NCBI GenBank assembly: GCA_955652915.1
Contig: CATPCJ010000094.1
Location: 1 to 47,802, forward strand
DNA from: an uncultured Bryobacteraceae bacterium
Lineage (GTDB): Bacteria; Acidobacteriota; Terriglobia; Bryobacterales; Bryobacteraceae
Length of the DNA: 47,802 bases
Reading direction: 5' to 3'
Shown: positions 37,202 through 47,672 of the stretch, piece by piece
How the letters are laid out: every line of letters starts with the position of its first letter
Numbering within the stretch: position 1 is the stretch's first letter
Program-made: the position numbers and the translations under genes
The notes under the pieces: model-generated
Databases searched by the model: none
What the model was told of the DNA's origin: nothing
What the model saw: the letters and a program-made list of their open reading frames with translations, nothing else

Positions 37202-38197
37202 CTAGCCATGAATTGCTTCACCCTGCTTAAGTGCTTCGAGCACGGACGGAATCGCGGAGCTGTGCGCCCCATAGGCAGTAGCCGGCTCATCGTAGCCTTT
37301 CAACTTCACCGGGCATGCATTGAAAAGGGATTCGATTCCCTCTAATCCCGCCAGGAACTCGTAGGTGCCCTGACCCAGCGCAAGATCGCACGGAATATCT
37401 TTGGTCGCCGACTCCAAGCGGAATGCCTTGTTCACGACATCGCCGAGCGCAGTGTAATCGGAGGACGCCATGCTCCCAACATTGCCGATGGACGCCCACC
37501 CGGTATTGATTCCAGCTCCAAGGCGGATGGGTGAGCCGAGGCTAAATTGAGATTGAAGACCTGCCGCGATTTCGACCAGCCGCGACAGCCCTTCGAACAC
37601 ATTGGCAAGTTCCCGCAGTTCCGGCGCCCGTTTTTTGTGAAGCCATACGGCCATTACCGCATCGCCGATATACTTCTGGGCCCATGCTCCCCGCTGCTGC
37701 AGCGCTTTCCCGCCTTCGCGGAACAAGGTCCCCGTCACCGACGATAATTTTGAAGGTTCCAGCCGGCGTCCCAGGCCCGTGAAATCGCGTATATCAACGA
37801 CCAGCACTGTAATGAGCGATTGCGCGAACAGTATGTTGGTGGACTGCAGTTCGTCCGGTTGTTCCACCGCTGGCGGCTCCATGGCGGACTCTTGATGGAA
37901 TGTGAACTCATGCGTGCCGATCCTGATTTTATCGGCGTGCCGCAAAACCACGGGCGCTGAAATGCGGCCGCCATTCACGAAGGTGCCGTTGCTGCTCCCT
38001 AGATCCGTAATGTAAAACCTGCCCTCATCGGACCGCTGCAGCATGGCATGATGTCGAGACGCCAGATCGTCGCTGAGCACGACGTTATTTTTGTCGCTCC
38101 GTCCAATCCGGAAGGTCCGATCGACAGAGAGAGGAAATCTCGATACCTGCCCATCGATTTCGGCTTCGAGATAGATTGCTGATAGTACGTCGCTCAT
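37202..38197 (-). CDS. FHA-domain class III adenylate cyclase
   Basis: A 331-residue soluble protein. The N-terminal FHA domain (about 10-100) has RIGRSDKNNVVLSDDLASRH and DLGSSNGTFVNG, the residues that bind phosphothreonine. The C-terminal cyclase domain (about 125-305) has metal aspartates D135 (VVDIRDFTGL) and D179 (KYIGDAVMAVW), the substrate lysine K175 and YTALGDVVNKAFRLES. All catalytic residues for adenylate cyclase are in place. The FHA domain would tie its activity to a Ser/Thr kinase, which is not in the window. It follows glk by 51 bp on the same strand and may be transcribed with the sugar-phosphate operon. Confidence 0.9.
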   Translation of the reverse strand: MSDVLSAIYLEAEIDGQVSRFPLSVDRTFRIGRSDKNNVVLSDDLASRHHAMLQRSDEGRFYITDLGSSNGTFVNGGRISAPVVLRHADKIRIGTHEFTFHQESAMEPPAVEQPDELQSTNILFAQSLITVLVVDIRDFTGLGRRLEPSKLSSVTGTLFREGGKALQQRGAWAQKYIGDAVMAVWLHKKRAPELRELANVFEGLSRLVEIAAGLQSQFSLGSPIRLGAGINTGWASIGNVGSMASSDYTALGDVVNKAFRLESATKDIPCDLALGQGTYEFLAGLEGIESLFNACPVKLKGYDEPATAYGAHSSAIPSVLEALKQGEAIHG

Positions 38198-38248
38198 GCT
38201 GCTGCTTCTTTAATGATAAAACTCTCAACGGGGCAATTTCGCTGCGTG

Positions 38249-39229
38249 TCAACTCACGCTCAGCGCCGCGACGCGTCCCGCGCCAAGTAACGCAGTCTTG
38301 TCGTTGGTGATGACGCGCACCGGAATGTCTTCGAGTAGCGCGGCCAATCGGCCTTTGGATTTGAACGCGTCCATGAAAGCGGGTCCCCGCAGTTTGGCGA
38401 GAATCTTCGGTGCGATTCCGCCACCCACGAACGTTCCGCCGGTGGCCACCAGCTTCAGAGAAAGATTACCGGCCTCGGCGCCATAGATCGACACGAAAAT
38501 GTCGAGCGCTTGCACGCAAATCTCATCGGTGCCCTCGAGTGCCGACTTCGCGATGGCGGCGGACGGATCGCCCTGTCCCAACCGATCCGCGAGCGAGGCG
38601 CGCTCGATTCCACGGCCCGTGTCGCGAAGAAATTGATAGATGTTGTAAAGTCCCGGACCGGACAGCACGCGTTCATAACTCACGTGCTGGAAACGTCCCA
38701 TCAAATAGCGTGACAGTTCGATCTCCAGGTCGTTCCGCGGCCCAAAATCGCAGTGGCCGCCTTCCGATGGAAATGGCCGGTATCCGTTTTCTTCGGCGAG
38801 CAATCCAGCCTCTCCCAGTCCCGTCCCCGCGGAGATCAGCGCGCGATTTCCCGGTGCATTTGGAGACCCTTCGTTGATCACGACAAAGTCCGACGGCTCC
38901 AGCAGAGCAATGCCGTGCGCATTCGCCAGAAGATCGTTCACCAGCTCAACGTGCTTCAAGCTCAGCTCGGCCGCGATTTCCCGGGCATCCACTTCCCAGG
39001 GAAGGTTTGGCGTCTTGACACGCCCATCCACTACCGCGCCGGCGATTCCGAAACACGCTGCGTCGACCTTCTGATTGTGTTTGACCAGAAATTTCTTCGC
39101 GATGGCCGCCGGTCCGTCATGCTCGCCGCTGGGAAATACTTCAATGACAACGGGCTTCAGCTTATCCGGCGTGCCCTCGAAAAATGCGAGGCGAGTGTTG
39201 GTCCCGCCAATGTCGCCGGCCAGAATCAT
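38249..39229 (-). CDS. glk: Glucokinase
   Basis: A 326-residue ATP-dependent glucokinase of the E. coli Glk type. It begins with the phosphate-binding [19 protein letters not shown]; the glucose-binding region has [11 protein letters not shown], and the second phosphate motif is [12 protein letters not shown]; the sugar site continues with [12 protein letters not shown]. It phosphorylates glucose to glucose-6-phosphate. Its ATG overlaps the zwf stop (4 bp), so it is translationally coupled to the next pathway enzyme. Confidence 0.95.
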   Translation of the reverse strand: MILAGDIGGTNTRLAFFEGTPDKLKPVVIEVFPSGEHDGPAAIAKKFLVKHNQKVDAACFGIAGAVVDGRVKTPNLPWEVDAREIAAELSLKHVELVNDLLANAHGIALLEPSDFVVINEGSPNAPGNRALISAGTGLGEAGLLAEENGYRPFPSEGGHCDFGPRNDLEIELSRYLMGRFQHVSYERVLSGPGLYNIYQFLRDTGRGIERASLADRLGQGDPSAAIAKSALEGTDEICVQALDIFVSIYGAEAGNLSLKLVATGGTFVGGGIAPKILAKLRGPAFMDAFKSKGRLAALLEDIPVRVITNDKTALLGAGRVAALSVS

Positions 39230-40761
39230 TCGGTAATCCAGTGCCGGTGATCCTTGGCGAGCAGCTCATCGGCCTCCGGCGGACCCCATGTGCCGGCCGC
39301 GTAATTCGGAAATTTGCGCGGTGGCAACGCATCCCAAACATCTTGAATCGGAGCCACAACGTGCCATGCCGTTTCCACCATATCCGATCGTTGGAACAGC
39401 GTCGCATCGCCCAGCATGCAATCGTACAGCAGGCGCTCATATCCGGTTTGCGGCGTGGCGTTGAAATAGTCGGTGTAGTTGAAGTTCATGTTTACGCCGC
39501 CAATCTGCACCACCGGCCCCGGAATTTTCGCGCCGAAGCTTAGCGAAATTCCTTCATCCGGCTGAAGATGCAGAATCAGCCGATTGGGCTCCAGCCGGTC
39601 CACCGCCGTTTTTCGGAACAACACGAAGGGTGCGCGCTTGAATTGAATCGCGATCTGCGTGGCCCGCTTGGGCAACGACTTTCCCGTGCGCAGATAGAAA
39701 GGCACGTCCGCCCATCGCCAGTTATCGATAAACAGCTTCATGGCGACGAAGGTCTCCGTGCGCGAGTCCGGCGCCACCATCGGCTCCGATCGATAGGCCT
39801 GAACTTTCTGGCCCTTGACGATGCCTTCTCCGTACTGGCCGCGTACCGTCCGGGAAAGCACCTCTTCGTCGTTCATGGGCGTCAAGGCGCGCAGGATCTT
39901 CGCTTGTTCATCGCGAACCACGTCGGCATCGAAAGATACGGGCGGCTCCATGGCGGTCAGCGAGATGAGCTGGAAGATATGATTCGGAACCATGTCGCGC
40001 AACGTTCCGGCCGTGTCGTAATACATGCCGCGCTGCTCCACGCCCACGGTTTCCGAAACCGTGATCTGAATATGATCGATGTATCGCCGGTTCCAGATAG
40101 GCTCGAAAATTCCATTCGCGAAGCGGAAGACCAAAATATTCTGAACGGTTTCCTTTCCCAGGTAATGGTCGATGCGGTAGATCTGTTTTTCGTCCAACAC
40201 CTTGCGAATGTCTTTGTTCAGCTTTCGCGCCGAATCGTAATCGCGTCCAAATGGCTTTTCGATAATCACGCGGCGCCATCCGTTTTCTTCCGACACCAGC
40301 CCGGCCGCCCCCAACTGGTTGATGACGGGCGCGAAGAATGAGGGCGAAGTCGCCAGATAGAAGAAGTAGTTGCCGCGGGTATTGTGCTCTTTGTCCAGGG
40401 TCGCCAGAAGAGTACTCAAGTTCTGATAGACCACCGGATCGGCGAAGTCGCCGGAGATGTAGTAAATGCGCTTCGAGAGCCACTCCCACTGCTGCGGGTC
40501 CAGCTTGGTGGTGGCGAAATCGCCAATCTCCTTGTTGATCATGTCCCGGAATTCGTCGGTGTTCATTTCGTTCCGGGCCACGCCCACCAGTGCGAAGTCC
40601 TTGGAAAGCAGGTTGTCCTTCGCCAGGTTGTAAAGCGCCGGGATAAGCTTGCGCTTGGTGAGATCGCCGGACGCGCCAAAGATCACCATTACGCATGGGT
40701 CGCCTGGACGCCCCGCATTGGTCGCGCTATTTGCTGTTGCAATTCCATCCGCGAGCTGCAT
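39226..40761 (-). CDS. zwf: Glucose-6-phosphate 1-dehydrogenase
   Basis: A 511-residue enzyme oxidising glucose-6-phosphate to 6-phosphogluconolactone. The N-terminal Rossmann motif is [20 protein letters not shown]; the substrate-binding signature [15 protein letters not shown] is intact, with the catalytic His in HYLGKE. It is of typical bacterial length and its C-terminus ends in the family-like [16 protein letters not shown] region. It lies 96 bp after gnd and is coupled to glk. The coenzyme (NAD or NADP) is not settled by the visible residues. Confidence 0.97.
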   Translation of the reverse strand: MQLADGIATANSATNAGRPGDPCVMVIFGASGDLTKRKLIPALYNLAKDNLLSKDFALVGVARNEMNTDEFRDMINKEIGDFATTKLDPQQWEWLSKRIYYISGDFADPVVYQNLSTLLATLDKEHNTRGNYFFYLATSPSFFAPVINQLGAAGLVSEENGWRRVIIEKPFGRDYDSARKLNKDIRKVLDEKQIYRIDHYLGKETVQNILVFRFANGIFEPIWNRRYIDHIQITVSETVGVEQRGMYYDTAGTLRDMVPNHIFQLISLTAMEPPVSFDADVVRDEQAKILRALTPMNDEEVLSRTVRGQYGEGIVKGQKVQAYRSEPMVAPDSRTETFVAMKLFIDNWRWADVPFYLRTGKSLPKRATQIAIQFKRAPFVLFRKTAVDRLEPNRLILHLQPDEGISLSFGAKIPGPVVQIGGVNMNFNYTDYFNATPQTGYERLLYDCMLGDATLFQRSDMVETAWHVVAPIQDVWDALPPRKFPNYAAGTWGPPEADELLAKDHRHWITE

Positions 40762-40857
40762 TTTTCGCCTTTCTGAATTTCAGGGACTGCCGCGCGCCGG
40801 CGCAAATATCGGCGCGGGCACGCCAGAGCGCGTGCACTTGTCTGCTTCCGTTCGAGT

Positions 40858-41841
40858 CTAACCGCCGGCCGCGCGCTCCACGTGCCCGCCGAATTTGTTG
40901 CGCATCCCGGACAACAGTTTTTCCGCGAAAGTGTGGTCCTGCCGTGAACGGAAGCGCGTGTACAACGACGCCGAGAGTACATCGCACGGCACTGCTTCTT
41001 CGATGGCGGCCATGATGGTCCAACGGCCCTCGCCCGAATCCTGAACCGTTCCCGTGAAACGCGACAGCTCCGGATCTTCCGTGAGCGCCATGGCCGTAAG
41101 GTCAAGCAGCCATGATCCCACCACGCTGCCGCGGCGCCAAAGCTCGGCGATGTCCGGCAGGTCGAATGTAAAGCGGTGATCTTCAGGCACCTCATTCGAG
41201 TTGGCGTTGCGCATGATGTCGAACCCTTCCGCGTAGGCTTGCATCAAACCGTATTCAATACCGTTGTGCACCATCTTTACGAAGTGTCCGGCGCCTGAAG
41301 GACCGCAGTAGAGATATCCGCTTTCCGCCGTGCTCTTCTTGTTCTCGCGGCCCGGAGACGGTGCGACGTCGCCGCGTCCCGGCGCCAGCGTTTTGAAAAT
41401 CGGATCGAGACGATCGGCCGATTCCTTCGATCCGCCCAGCATCATGCAGTAGCCGCGCTCGATGCCCCACACTCCGCCGCTCGTGCCGACGTCCAGGTAG
41501 TGAATGCCCTTGTCCTTCAGCAGGTGCGCGCGGCGGATGTCGTCTTTGAAATAGGAATTTCCGCCGTCGATTATGGTGTCGCCCTTTTCCATCAGGCCGG
41601 ACAGCTTCAGCACCGTGCTCTCCGTCGCGCCCCCTGCCGGAACCATCACCCACGCCGCGCGTGGCTTCGTGAGTTTCTGCGCGAAATCTTCCATGGAGCT
41701 CGCGCCTGTCGCGCCCTCCGCCGCCAGCGCTTTCACGTTTTCCGGATTCAGGTCGAACACTACGCACTGGTGTCCGCCTCTCATCAAACGGCGCACCATG
41801 TTCGCGCCCATTCTTCCCAGACCGATCATCCCAAGCTGCAT
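40858..41841 (-). CDS. gnd: 6-phosphogluconate dehydrogenase, short (GndA/YqeC) type
   Basis: A 327-residue enzyme, much shorter than the 470-residue NADP enzyme; this size and the N-terminus [20 protein letters not shown] mark the decarboxylating short form, which usually prefers NAD. The substrate region has [17 protein letters not shown], the catalytic [19 protein letters not shown] and [20 protein letters not shown]. It converts 6-phosphogluconate to ribulose-5-phosphate and CO2. It follows tal-pgi by 42 bp. No 6-phosphogluconolactonase gene lies in the cluster. Confidence 0.95.
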   Translation of the reverse strand: MQLGMIGLGRMGANMVRRLMRGGHQCVVFDLNPENVKALAAEGATGASSMEDFAQKLTKPRAAWVMVPAGGATESTVLKLSGLMEKGDTIIDGGNSYFKDDIRRAHLLKDKGIHYLDVGTSGGVWGIERGYCMMLGGSKESADRLDPIFKTLAPGRGDVAPSPGRENKKSTAESGYLYCGPSGAGHFVKMVHNGIEYGLMQAYAEGFDIMRNANSNEVPEDHRFTFDLPDIAELWRRGSVVGSWLLDLTAMALTEDPELSRFTGTVQDSGEGRWTIMAAIEEAVPCDVLSASLYTRFRSRQDHTFAEKLLSGMRNKFGGHVERAAGG

Positions 41842-41883
41842 TGATTCTCCTTTAATCTTTTAGTGCTGGCGGTACGTATCCAT

Positions 41884-44769
41884 CTACGATAACGCCTTCT
41901 CCACGGCGGAGTGCAAGGCCGCTAAACCGCTCTCTACATCCTTCAAATGAATGCGCAGCGCGCGCCGGTCGCGTTCCACCAGCACGGTGAAGTCGCCGCG
42001 GGCTTGCGCCGATTTCACGACGCCGAATGTATACTTCTGGCCGGGCACCGGCAAATCCGTCTTGTCGTCGCAAGTCACTTGCACGAACACGCCGGAGTTC
42101 GGCCCACCCTTGTAGGCTTGTCCGGTAGAGTGCAGGAACCGGGGCCCGAATCCAAGACACGTCGCGACCTTCTTCTTGTCGCGGACCGCGGTGCGCATGC
42201 TCTGCAACGTAGCTTCGTGCGCTTCGTTCATCTGGACGTAGGCCAGCAACGCCATGTAATCGCCGGCCTTCAATCGATTCAAATGGGCGCGCAAATATCC
42301 AACCAGCGTCTTATCGGGTCCGGCTGCCGACGCCAGCGCGGCGGCATTTTTTTCGTCGCTGAACAACTGGATGCCGTTTTCGGAAAGAATAGGCGATTCC
42401 GCCGGCAGCGATCCGTTCTTTTCATATTCCGTGGTGAGCTTGCGCGTTGCAATCTTGCTGGCTTCGACGTCCGGCTGATTGAAAGCGTTGATGCCGATCA
42501 CCGAGCCCGCCACCGCGGTTGCGATTTCCCAGCGGAACATTTCCTGGCCCAGATTGTAGATCTCTTTCAGCGCGATGCGCACCACCGGATGTCCGGCCTT
42601 GGCTAGCGCGTCCGCGGCGGCGTCCTGCGCGGCGTCTGCTCCGCTTTCGAGGCGGATGTAAGCGAACACCCGATCGTTCCCGTAAGACTCGACCGGTCCC
42701 AGCGCCTCGCGGTCAACGGGAATCAGACCCTTTCCATCCTTGCCGGTGGATTCGGCCATCAGTTGTTCCAGCCAGGCGCCGAAGTCGGAAATTCCCGGCG
42801 ACGTGATCAGCGTGACTTTGTCGCGTCCATTCTTCGCGGCAACGCCGAGTATCAGGCCGAGCTGCACACCCGGGTTCTTGTCGACCGGCAGGCAGGATGA
42901 GCAAGCGATAGCCATCACATCGGCGCCATCCAAAAACTTGGGAGCGTCGATGCCCATCACGGCCGCGGGAACCATGCCGAAATCCGAGAGTGCCGAATAT
43001 CGCCCGCCGATGCTCGGCACGCCATGGAAGATATGCCGGAAGCCATCCGCTTGCGCTACCTGTTCGAACTTCGAGCCGGGGTCTGTGATCGCGATGAAGC
43101 GGCTGCCGGCCTTATCCGCGCCGACCGCTTGTTTCACGCGCTCGAAGAAATATTGTTTGAAGATGTTCGGCTCCAGCGTCGAGCCGGATTTGCTGGAGAC
43201 AATGAAAATCGTGTTCGCGATATCGACCTTCTGTTCGAAGGCCTTCACTTGCGCGGGATCGGTGGAATCCAGCACGAACAATTCCGGGAAGCCGTCGATC
43301 TTTCCAAAAGCCATTCGCAAGACTTCCGGACACAAGCTGGAACCACCCATGCCCAACAACAGCGCATGCTTGAATCCGGCCGCTTTTATGTCCGCCGCCA
43401 CGTCCTCGAGATGCTGCTTGTGCGCCAGTTGATCCTCCGTGACGCCCAGCCAGCCTAGCCAACTGCTTTCGTCGCTGCCGGTCCAAAGGGATGCGTCGCG
43501 GGCCCAAAGCCGCCGGACTTTGCCCGCCATTTTCCAATCCTCAATGGCTTCCAGAAGCTGTTTGTCGATTGGCGCCGGCAAGCTGTATGTTTGGGGGTCC
43601 ACTACTGCCTGCGATACATATTTGCACTTGGCGTCGACGGTGTTCAGCAACTTGTCGAACGGTTCAGCGAAGAGCTTCACGGCTTGAGTCACCAGATCGT
43701 CGGTGACCTGCTTCATCGAGATGCCGACCTTTTCCAGCGTGTCCATGGTGTCGTGCGCCGAGTCGAGATCGGCTTCCAGGCTGGCCTTCGGTGTGCCGTG
43801 ATCGCGGAACGCATCGAACGTGGCCGGCGGAATCGTATTCACTGTGTCGCGGCCGATCAACTCATTGACATACAGCACGTCGGGATAGCTGGGATCTTTC
43901 GTGCTGGTGCTGGCCCACAACAAGCGCTGCGTCTGCGCATTCTTCGCGGCCAACGGCTTCCAGTCCGGGCCGGAATAAATCTCTTTGTAGCGCTGGTAGG
44001 TAATCTTGGCGTTCGCGATTGCGACTTTTCCCAAGAGACTGCGGAGCAACGCCTGCTCTTTTGGATCAGTCGAGGTCTTTTGTTTAGCTTTGACGATCGC
44101 ATCCACCATGCTGTCGATGCGGCTGATGAAGAAGCTGGCAACGCTGGCCACATGGCTAACATCGCCGCCTGACGCCGCATAGGCTTGCAGTCCTGCAATG
44201 TATGCGGCCGCGACTTTCTCATACTCCTCCATTGCGAAAAGCAACGTGACGTTGATATTGATCCCTTCGCCGATACACTGCTGAATCGACGCGATGCATT
44301 CGGGCGTGGCCGGGATCTTCACCATCAGATTCGGGCGATCTACCGCTTTCCACAAACGGCGCGCGTCCTTGATAGTGCCTTGCGTGTCTTTCGCCAGAAA
44401 TGGCGAAACTTCCAGACTGACGTACCCGTCGCGCATCTTGGTGCGGTCGTAAACCGGCCGCAGCGTATCGGCCGCGTCCTGGATATCCTTGATCGCCAGG
44501 ATTTCGTAGACGCCCATCGCATCCAGGTCCTTGCGCTTCTGAAGTTCCACCAGCGCGTCGGCGTAATCCGTGCTTCCGGTAATTGCTTTCTCGAAAATCG
44601 CGGGGTTGGAAGTGACGCCGCCTAATCCGTCCTGTTCGATCAGGCGCTTCAGCTCGCCGCTGGTGAGCAAGCTGCGGCGAATATAATCCAGCCACGCCGA
44701 TTGGCCGTACTTACTAAGTTCCCGCAACGGGTTCGTGGTTTTCAAAGGGGCTGTCGTGCTGACACTCAT
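41884..44769 (-). CDS. Bifunctional transaldolase / glucose-6-phosphate isomerase
   Basis: A 961-residue fusion. The transaldolase part (about 10-370) has GVTSNPAIFEKAI and the Schiff-base K151 in LMVKIPATPE, followed by INVTLLFAMEEY. The isomerase part (about 395-940) has LLLGMGGSSLCPEVLRMAFG and VSSKSGSTLEPN, the SIS-type phosphosugar-binding motifs, and ends with a helical region (YMALLAYVQMN, GPRFLHSTGQAYKGGPNSG). Both activities appear intact. The fusion channels sugar phosphates between the non-oxidative pentose phosphate branch and glycolysis. It follows rpiB by 22 bp. Confidence 0.96.
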   Translation of the reverse strand: MSVSTTAPLKTTNPLRELSKYGQSAWLDYIRRSLLTSGELKRLIEQDGLGGVTSNPAIFEKAITGSTDYADALVELQKRKDLDAMGVYEILAIKDIQDAADTLRPVYDRTKMRDGYVSLEVSPFLAKDTQGTIKDARRLWKAVDRPNLMVKIPATPECIASIQQCIGEGININVTLLFAMEEYEKVAAAYIAGLQAYAASGGDVSHVASVASFFISRIDSMVDAIVKAKQKTSTDPKEQALLRSLLGKVAIANAKITYQRYKEIYSGPDWKPLAAKNAQTQRLLWASTSTKDPSYPDVLYVNELIGRDTVNTIPPATFDAFRDHGTPKASLEADLDSAHDTMDTLEKVGISMKQVTDDLVTQAVKLFAEPFDKLLNTVDAKCKYVSQAVVDPQTYSLPAPIDKQLLEAIEDWKMAGKVRRLWARDASLWTGSDESSWLGWLGVTEDQLAHKQHLEDVAADIKAAGFKHALLLGMGGSSLCPEVLRMAFGKIDGFPELFVLDSTDPAQVKAFEQKVDIANTIFIVSSKSGSTLEPNIFKQYFFERVKQAVGADKAGSRFIAITDPGSKFEQVAQADGFRHIFHGVPSIGGRYSALSDFGMVPAAVMGIDAPKFLDGADVMAIACSSCLPVDKNPGVQLGLILGVAAKNGRDKVTLITSPGISDFGAWLEQLMAESTGKDGKGLIPVDREALGPVESYGNDRVFAYIRLESGADAAQDAAADALAKAGHPVVRIALKEIYNLGQEMFRWEIATAVAGSVIGINAFNQPDVEASKIATRKLTTEYEKNGSLPAESPILSENGIQLFSDEKNAAALASAAGPDKTLVGYLRAHLNRLKAGDYMALLAYVQMNEAHEATLQSMRTAVRDKKKVATCLGFGPRFLHSTGQAYKGGPNSGVFVQVTCDDKTDLPVPGQKYTFGVVKSAQARGDFTVLVERDRRALRIHLKDVESGLAALHSAVEKALS

Positions 44770-44791
44770 TATTTTTTCCTCTCGTGATGGC

Positions 44792-45241
44792 TCAGATACC
44801 GCGGGCTTCGATGGCCTTAACCTTATTCAGGCGCCGCAGATGCCGTTCTTCGTTGGTGAACTTTGCCCCAGCATAGGCGCGAACCAGTTCCTCGGCCATG
44901 GCAGGCCCAATTACGCGCGCGCCCAGCACCAGAACATTCATATCGTCGTGTTCCACTCCCTGGTGAGCGGAATACGTATCGTGACAGAGACCGGCTCGAA
45001 TGCCGCGCATTTTGTTCGCGGCCACCGAAGCGCCGATGCCGCTTCCACAAATCAGTACGCCGCGATCGGCCCGGCCATCCAGCACCGCCTTGCCGACGGC
45101 TTCCGCGAAATCCGGATAATCCACCGGGTCGGTGCTATGGGTTCCGACATCCACAACCTCATCCCCAAGGCCACGCAAAAATTTCGCGAGCAGTGTTTTC
45201 AGTTCAAACCCAGCATGGTCAGACCCAATAGCAGTTCTCAT
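44792..45241 (-). CDS. rpiB: Ribose 5-phosphate isomerase B
   Basis: A 149-residue isomerase of the RpiB/LacAB family. It begins [20 protein letters not shown]; the active-site cysteine is in [17 protein letters not shown]; the following [18 protein letters not shown] and C-terminal [15 protein letters not shown] are the conserved closing segments. It interconverts ribose-5- and ribulose-5-phosphate. It lies downstream of tkt, separated by 86 bp that contain repeat copy C. Confidence 0.95.
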   Translation of the reverse strand: MRTAIGSDHAGFELKTLLAKFLRGLGDEVVDVGTHSTDPVDYPDFAEAVGKAVLDGRADRGVLICGSGIGASVAANKMRGIRAGLCHDTYSAHQGVEHDDMNVLVLGARVIGPAMAEELVRAYAGAKFTNEERHLRRLNKVKAIEARGI

Positions 45242-45253
45242 AATCTTCTACGC

Positions 45254-45297
45254 GATGTGGGGCAGGATGGTATCCTGCCGCCGATTGAAAAATCGGC
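45254..45297. repeat. Hairpin-array intergenic repeat, copy C (short, between tkt and rpiB)
   Basis: A short copy with two hairpins: GGCAGGATggtATCCTGCC and GCCGATTgaaAAATCGGC, preceded by the same GATGTGGGG start as in copy B. The later hairpins and the tail are absent. It lies inside the transcription unit of the sugar-phosphate operon. Confidence 0.8.
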
Positions 45298-45327
45298 CTT
45301 CAAAAATTCCTAATTCGGCAAATTTGG

Positions 45328-47406
45328 TCATGCCTTCGCTTTGGCGATCTCTTCCTTCGCCGCCGCCACCACGGCATCCGGCGTAAATCCGAATTTCTTC
45401 TGCAGTGCCTTCAGCGGAGCCGACGCTCCAAACGTCGACATGCCAATGCTCCGGCAGGCGTACCGCTCCCAGCCGAATGTCGACGCCTGTTCCACCGAAA
45501 CCCGCGCTTTTACGGCCGGGGGCAGCACGCGATCCCGATATTCCTTGCTCTGGTGATCGAACAACTCCCACGAAGGAATGCTGACCACGCGCGCTTTTAT
45601 TCCTTCCTTGGTTAATTGCTCGTATGCGTCCACGCACAGCCCGACCTCGCTCCCGGTGCCCAGCAGGATCACCTCCGGGTCGCCCTCTTTCGTGTCGGCC
45701 AAAATGTACGCGCCTTTCGCCACGCCGGACGCAGGCGCGTACTTGGTGCGATCCAAGGTGGGCATGTTCTGCCGCGAAAGTATCAGGCAGACCGGTTCGT
45801 GCTGGAACTTCATGATGGTGCGCCACGCCTCGGCCACTTCGTTGGCATCGCCCGGACGCAGCACGATCAATCCTGGAATGGCGCGCAGCGATATCAATTG
45901 CTCCACCGGCTGGTGCGTTGGACCATCTTCGCCGACCCCAATGGAATCGTGGGTGAAAATATAAATGACCGGAATTTCCATCAGCGCGCTCAGCCGGATG
46001 GGCGCGCGCATGTAGTCGCTGAAAATCAGGAAGCCCGAGCCGTACACGCGCGCCTTCGATAAGGACAGGCCATTCAGGATCGATCCCATGGCGTGTTCGC
46101 GAATGCCGAAGTGGAAATTCCTGCCGGAGTAATCCGTAGCGCTGAAGTCCCCGGCGCCGTCAAACGTGAGACGCGTCTTCGTTGACGGCGCGAGATCGGC
46201 CGACCCGCCAATAAGCCAAGGTATCCGCTTGGCGATTGCGTTCTGTACTTTGGCGGATGAATCGCGGCCGCCCATTCCTTTTTCGTCGGCTGGAAAATTC
46301 GGAATATCCGTATCCCACCCGTCGGGAAGCTCGCGCTTCTGCATCTTCAAGAGATGCCCGGCCAACTCCGGAAATTCACGGCTGTACTCGCCGAACTTCG
46401 CCATCCAGGCCTCGCGCCGCCCACGGCCGCGCTGCCCCATCACTTCCTGAAAACGGTTGTACACGCCATCGGGCACCAAAAACTTGGCATCTTCCGGCCA
46501 TCCATAGACACGCTTCGTGAGTCGAATTTCTTCATCGCCTAGCGGCTCGCCATGCGCGGCGCTGGTGTCCTGCTTGTGCGGCGCACCGTAGGCGATGTGG
46601 CTGTCGACGATAATGAGCGTCGGCCGGTCCTTGGTGTCCTCGAAAACCTTGAACGCGCGCTTCAGCATTTCCTGATCGTTGGCATCGCCTACCCGGGTGA
46701 CGTTCCAGCCATATCCAATGAAGCGCGTCGCCACATCGTCGCTGTAGGACAATGCCGTATTGCCTTCAATGGAGATGTGATTGTTGTCGTAGATCCAGCA
46801 CAGGTTGGAAAGCTTCAGGTGACCGGCCAGCGAAGCCGCCTCGCCGCTGACGCCTTCCATCATGCAGCCATCGCCGGCCAGCGCGTAGACGTCGTAACCG
46901 ATCATTTCAAAACTAGGGCGATTGAAATATTGCGCCATCCATTTACCGGCAATGGCCATTCCCACGCTGGTCGCGACGCCCTGCCCCAGCGGTCCGGTGG
47001 TGGTTTCAATACCCGATGTCCAGCGATATTCCGGATGCCCGGGACATTTGCTGTCGAGTTGGCGGAAGTTCTTAATGTCGTCCAGTGCTACGCTCGGCTT
47101 GCCCAGCGATTCGTAGGCCGGGTTCACGGCCTTCACTTGCGTCAGGTGCAGCATCGAATAAAGCAGCGTCGACGCGTGTCCCATGGAAAGCACGAAGCGG
47201 TCGCGATTGGGCCAGATCGGATCGTCGGGATCGAAGCTCAGGAAATTCTGCCAGAGCGTGTAGAGCACCGGCGCCATCGCCATCGGCGTGCCGGGATGGC
47301 CGGAATTCGCCTGCTGAACGGCGTCCATCGCCAAAGTGCGAATCGTATTTATGCAGAGCTGATCTATGTTGGCCGGAGACTGCTGTGGTTGAGCCGAAGT
47401 GGACAT
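45328..47406 (-). CDS. tkt: Transketolase
   Basis: A 692-residue thiamine-diphosphate enzyme. The thiamine-binding motif is GDGCMMEGVSGEAASLAGHL with the closing NN (IYDNNHISIEGN). The pyrimidine domain has the conserved ESIGVGEDGPTHQPVEQL-type motif (DSIGVGEDGPTHQPVEQL), and SRQNMPTLDRTKYAP precedes the C-terminal domain. It moves two-carbon units between pentose, tetrose and hexose phosphates. AGGGAG lies just before the ATG. It is the first gene of the sugar-phosphate operon, tkt-rpiB-tal/pgi-gnd-zwf-glk. Confidence 0.97.
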   Translation of the reverse strand: MSTSAQPQQSPANIDQLCINTIRTLAMDAVQQANSGHPGTPMAMAPVLYTLWQNFLSFDPDDPIWPNRDRFVLSMGHASTLLYSMLHLTQVKAVNPAYESLGKPSVALDDIKNFRQLDSKCPGHPEYRWTSGIETTTGPLGQGVATSVGMAIAGKWMAQYFNRPSFEMIGYDVYALAGDGCMMEGVSGEAASLAGHLKLSNLCWIYDNNHISIEGNTALSYSDDVATRFIGYGWNVTRVGDANDQEMLKRAFKVFEDTKDRPTLIIVDSHIAYGAPHKQDTSAAHGEPLGDEEIRLTKRVYGWPEDAKFLVPDGVYNRFQEVMGQRGRGRREAWMAKFGEYSREFPELAGHLLKMQKRELPDGWDTDIPNFPADEKGMGGRDSSAKVQNAIAKRIPWLIGGSADLAPSTKTRLTFDGAGDFSATDYSGRNFHFGIREHAMGSILNGLSLSKARVYGSGFLIFSDYMRAPIRLSALMEIPVIYIFTHDSIGVGEDGPTHQPVEQLISLRAIPGLIVLRPGDANEVAEAWRTIMKFQHEPVCLILSRQNMPTLDRTKYAPASGVAKGAYILADTKEGDPEVILLGTGSEVGLCVDAYEQLTKEGIKARVVSIPSWELFDHQSKEYRDRVLPPAVKARVSVEQASTFGWERYACRSIGMSTFGASAPLKALQKKFGFTPDAVVAAAKEEIAKAKA

Positions 47407-47533
47407 GAGTACTCCCTATGATGAACCTTTTTGAGGGACAGTGGCGCCCGCTGGAGTGTCGGGGTCGAGTAGCGCGCTCCCTAGGGAAGGATTGTAGCCT
47501 ATCTGACGGGAGGCGCGTCAATTATTGGATCGC

Positions 47534-47672
47534 TGTGGGGCAGGATGGCATCCTGCCGCGGATTGGTAATCCGCCTGATCTTGGACCGGAATTACTTACG
47601 GGCCGATTGCCAATCGGTGCCAGGTTGAACAAAATTACAAAATGGTCCCTGCGCGACATGAAATCGACATAG
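47534..47672. repeat. Hairpin-array intergenic repeat, copy D
   Basis: Starts with GTGGGGCAGGATggcATCCTGC, continues GCGGATTggtAATCCGC, GGCCGATTgccAATCGG and a tail GTTGAACAAAATTacAAAAT that matches the tail of copy B. The last hairpin of the family (CAGGTTxxxAACCTG) is reduced to CAGGTT. Its right end merges with the domain VI-like structure of a group II intron on the minus strand. It lies upstream of tkt and could hold or flank its promoter. Confidence 0.82.

Noticed and set aside
39568..40341. Plus-strand open frame (257 codons) opposite zwf
   Set aside because: Antisense to zwf, whose motifs are intact.
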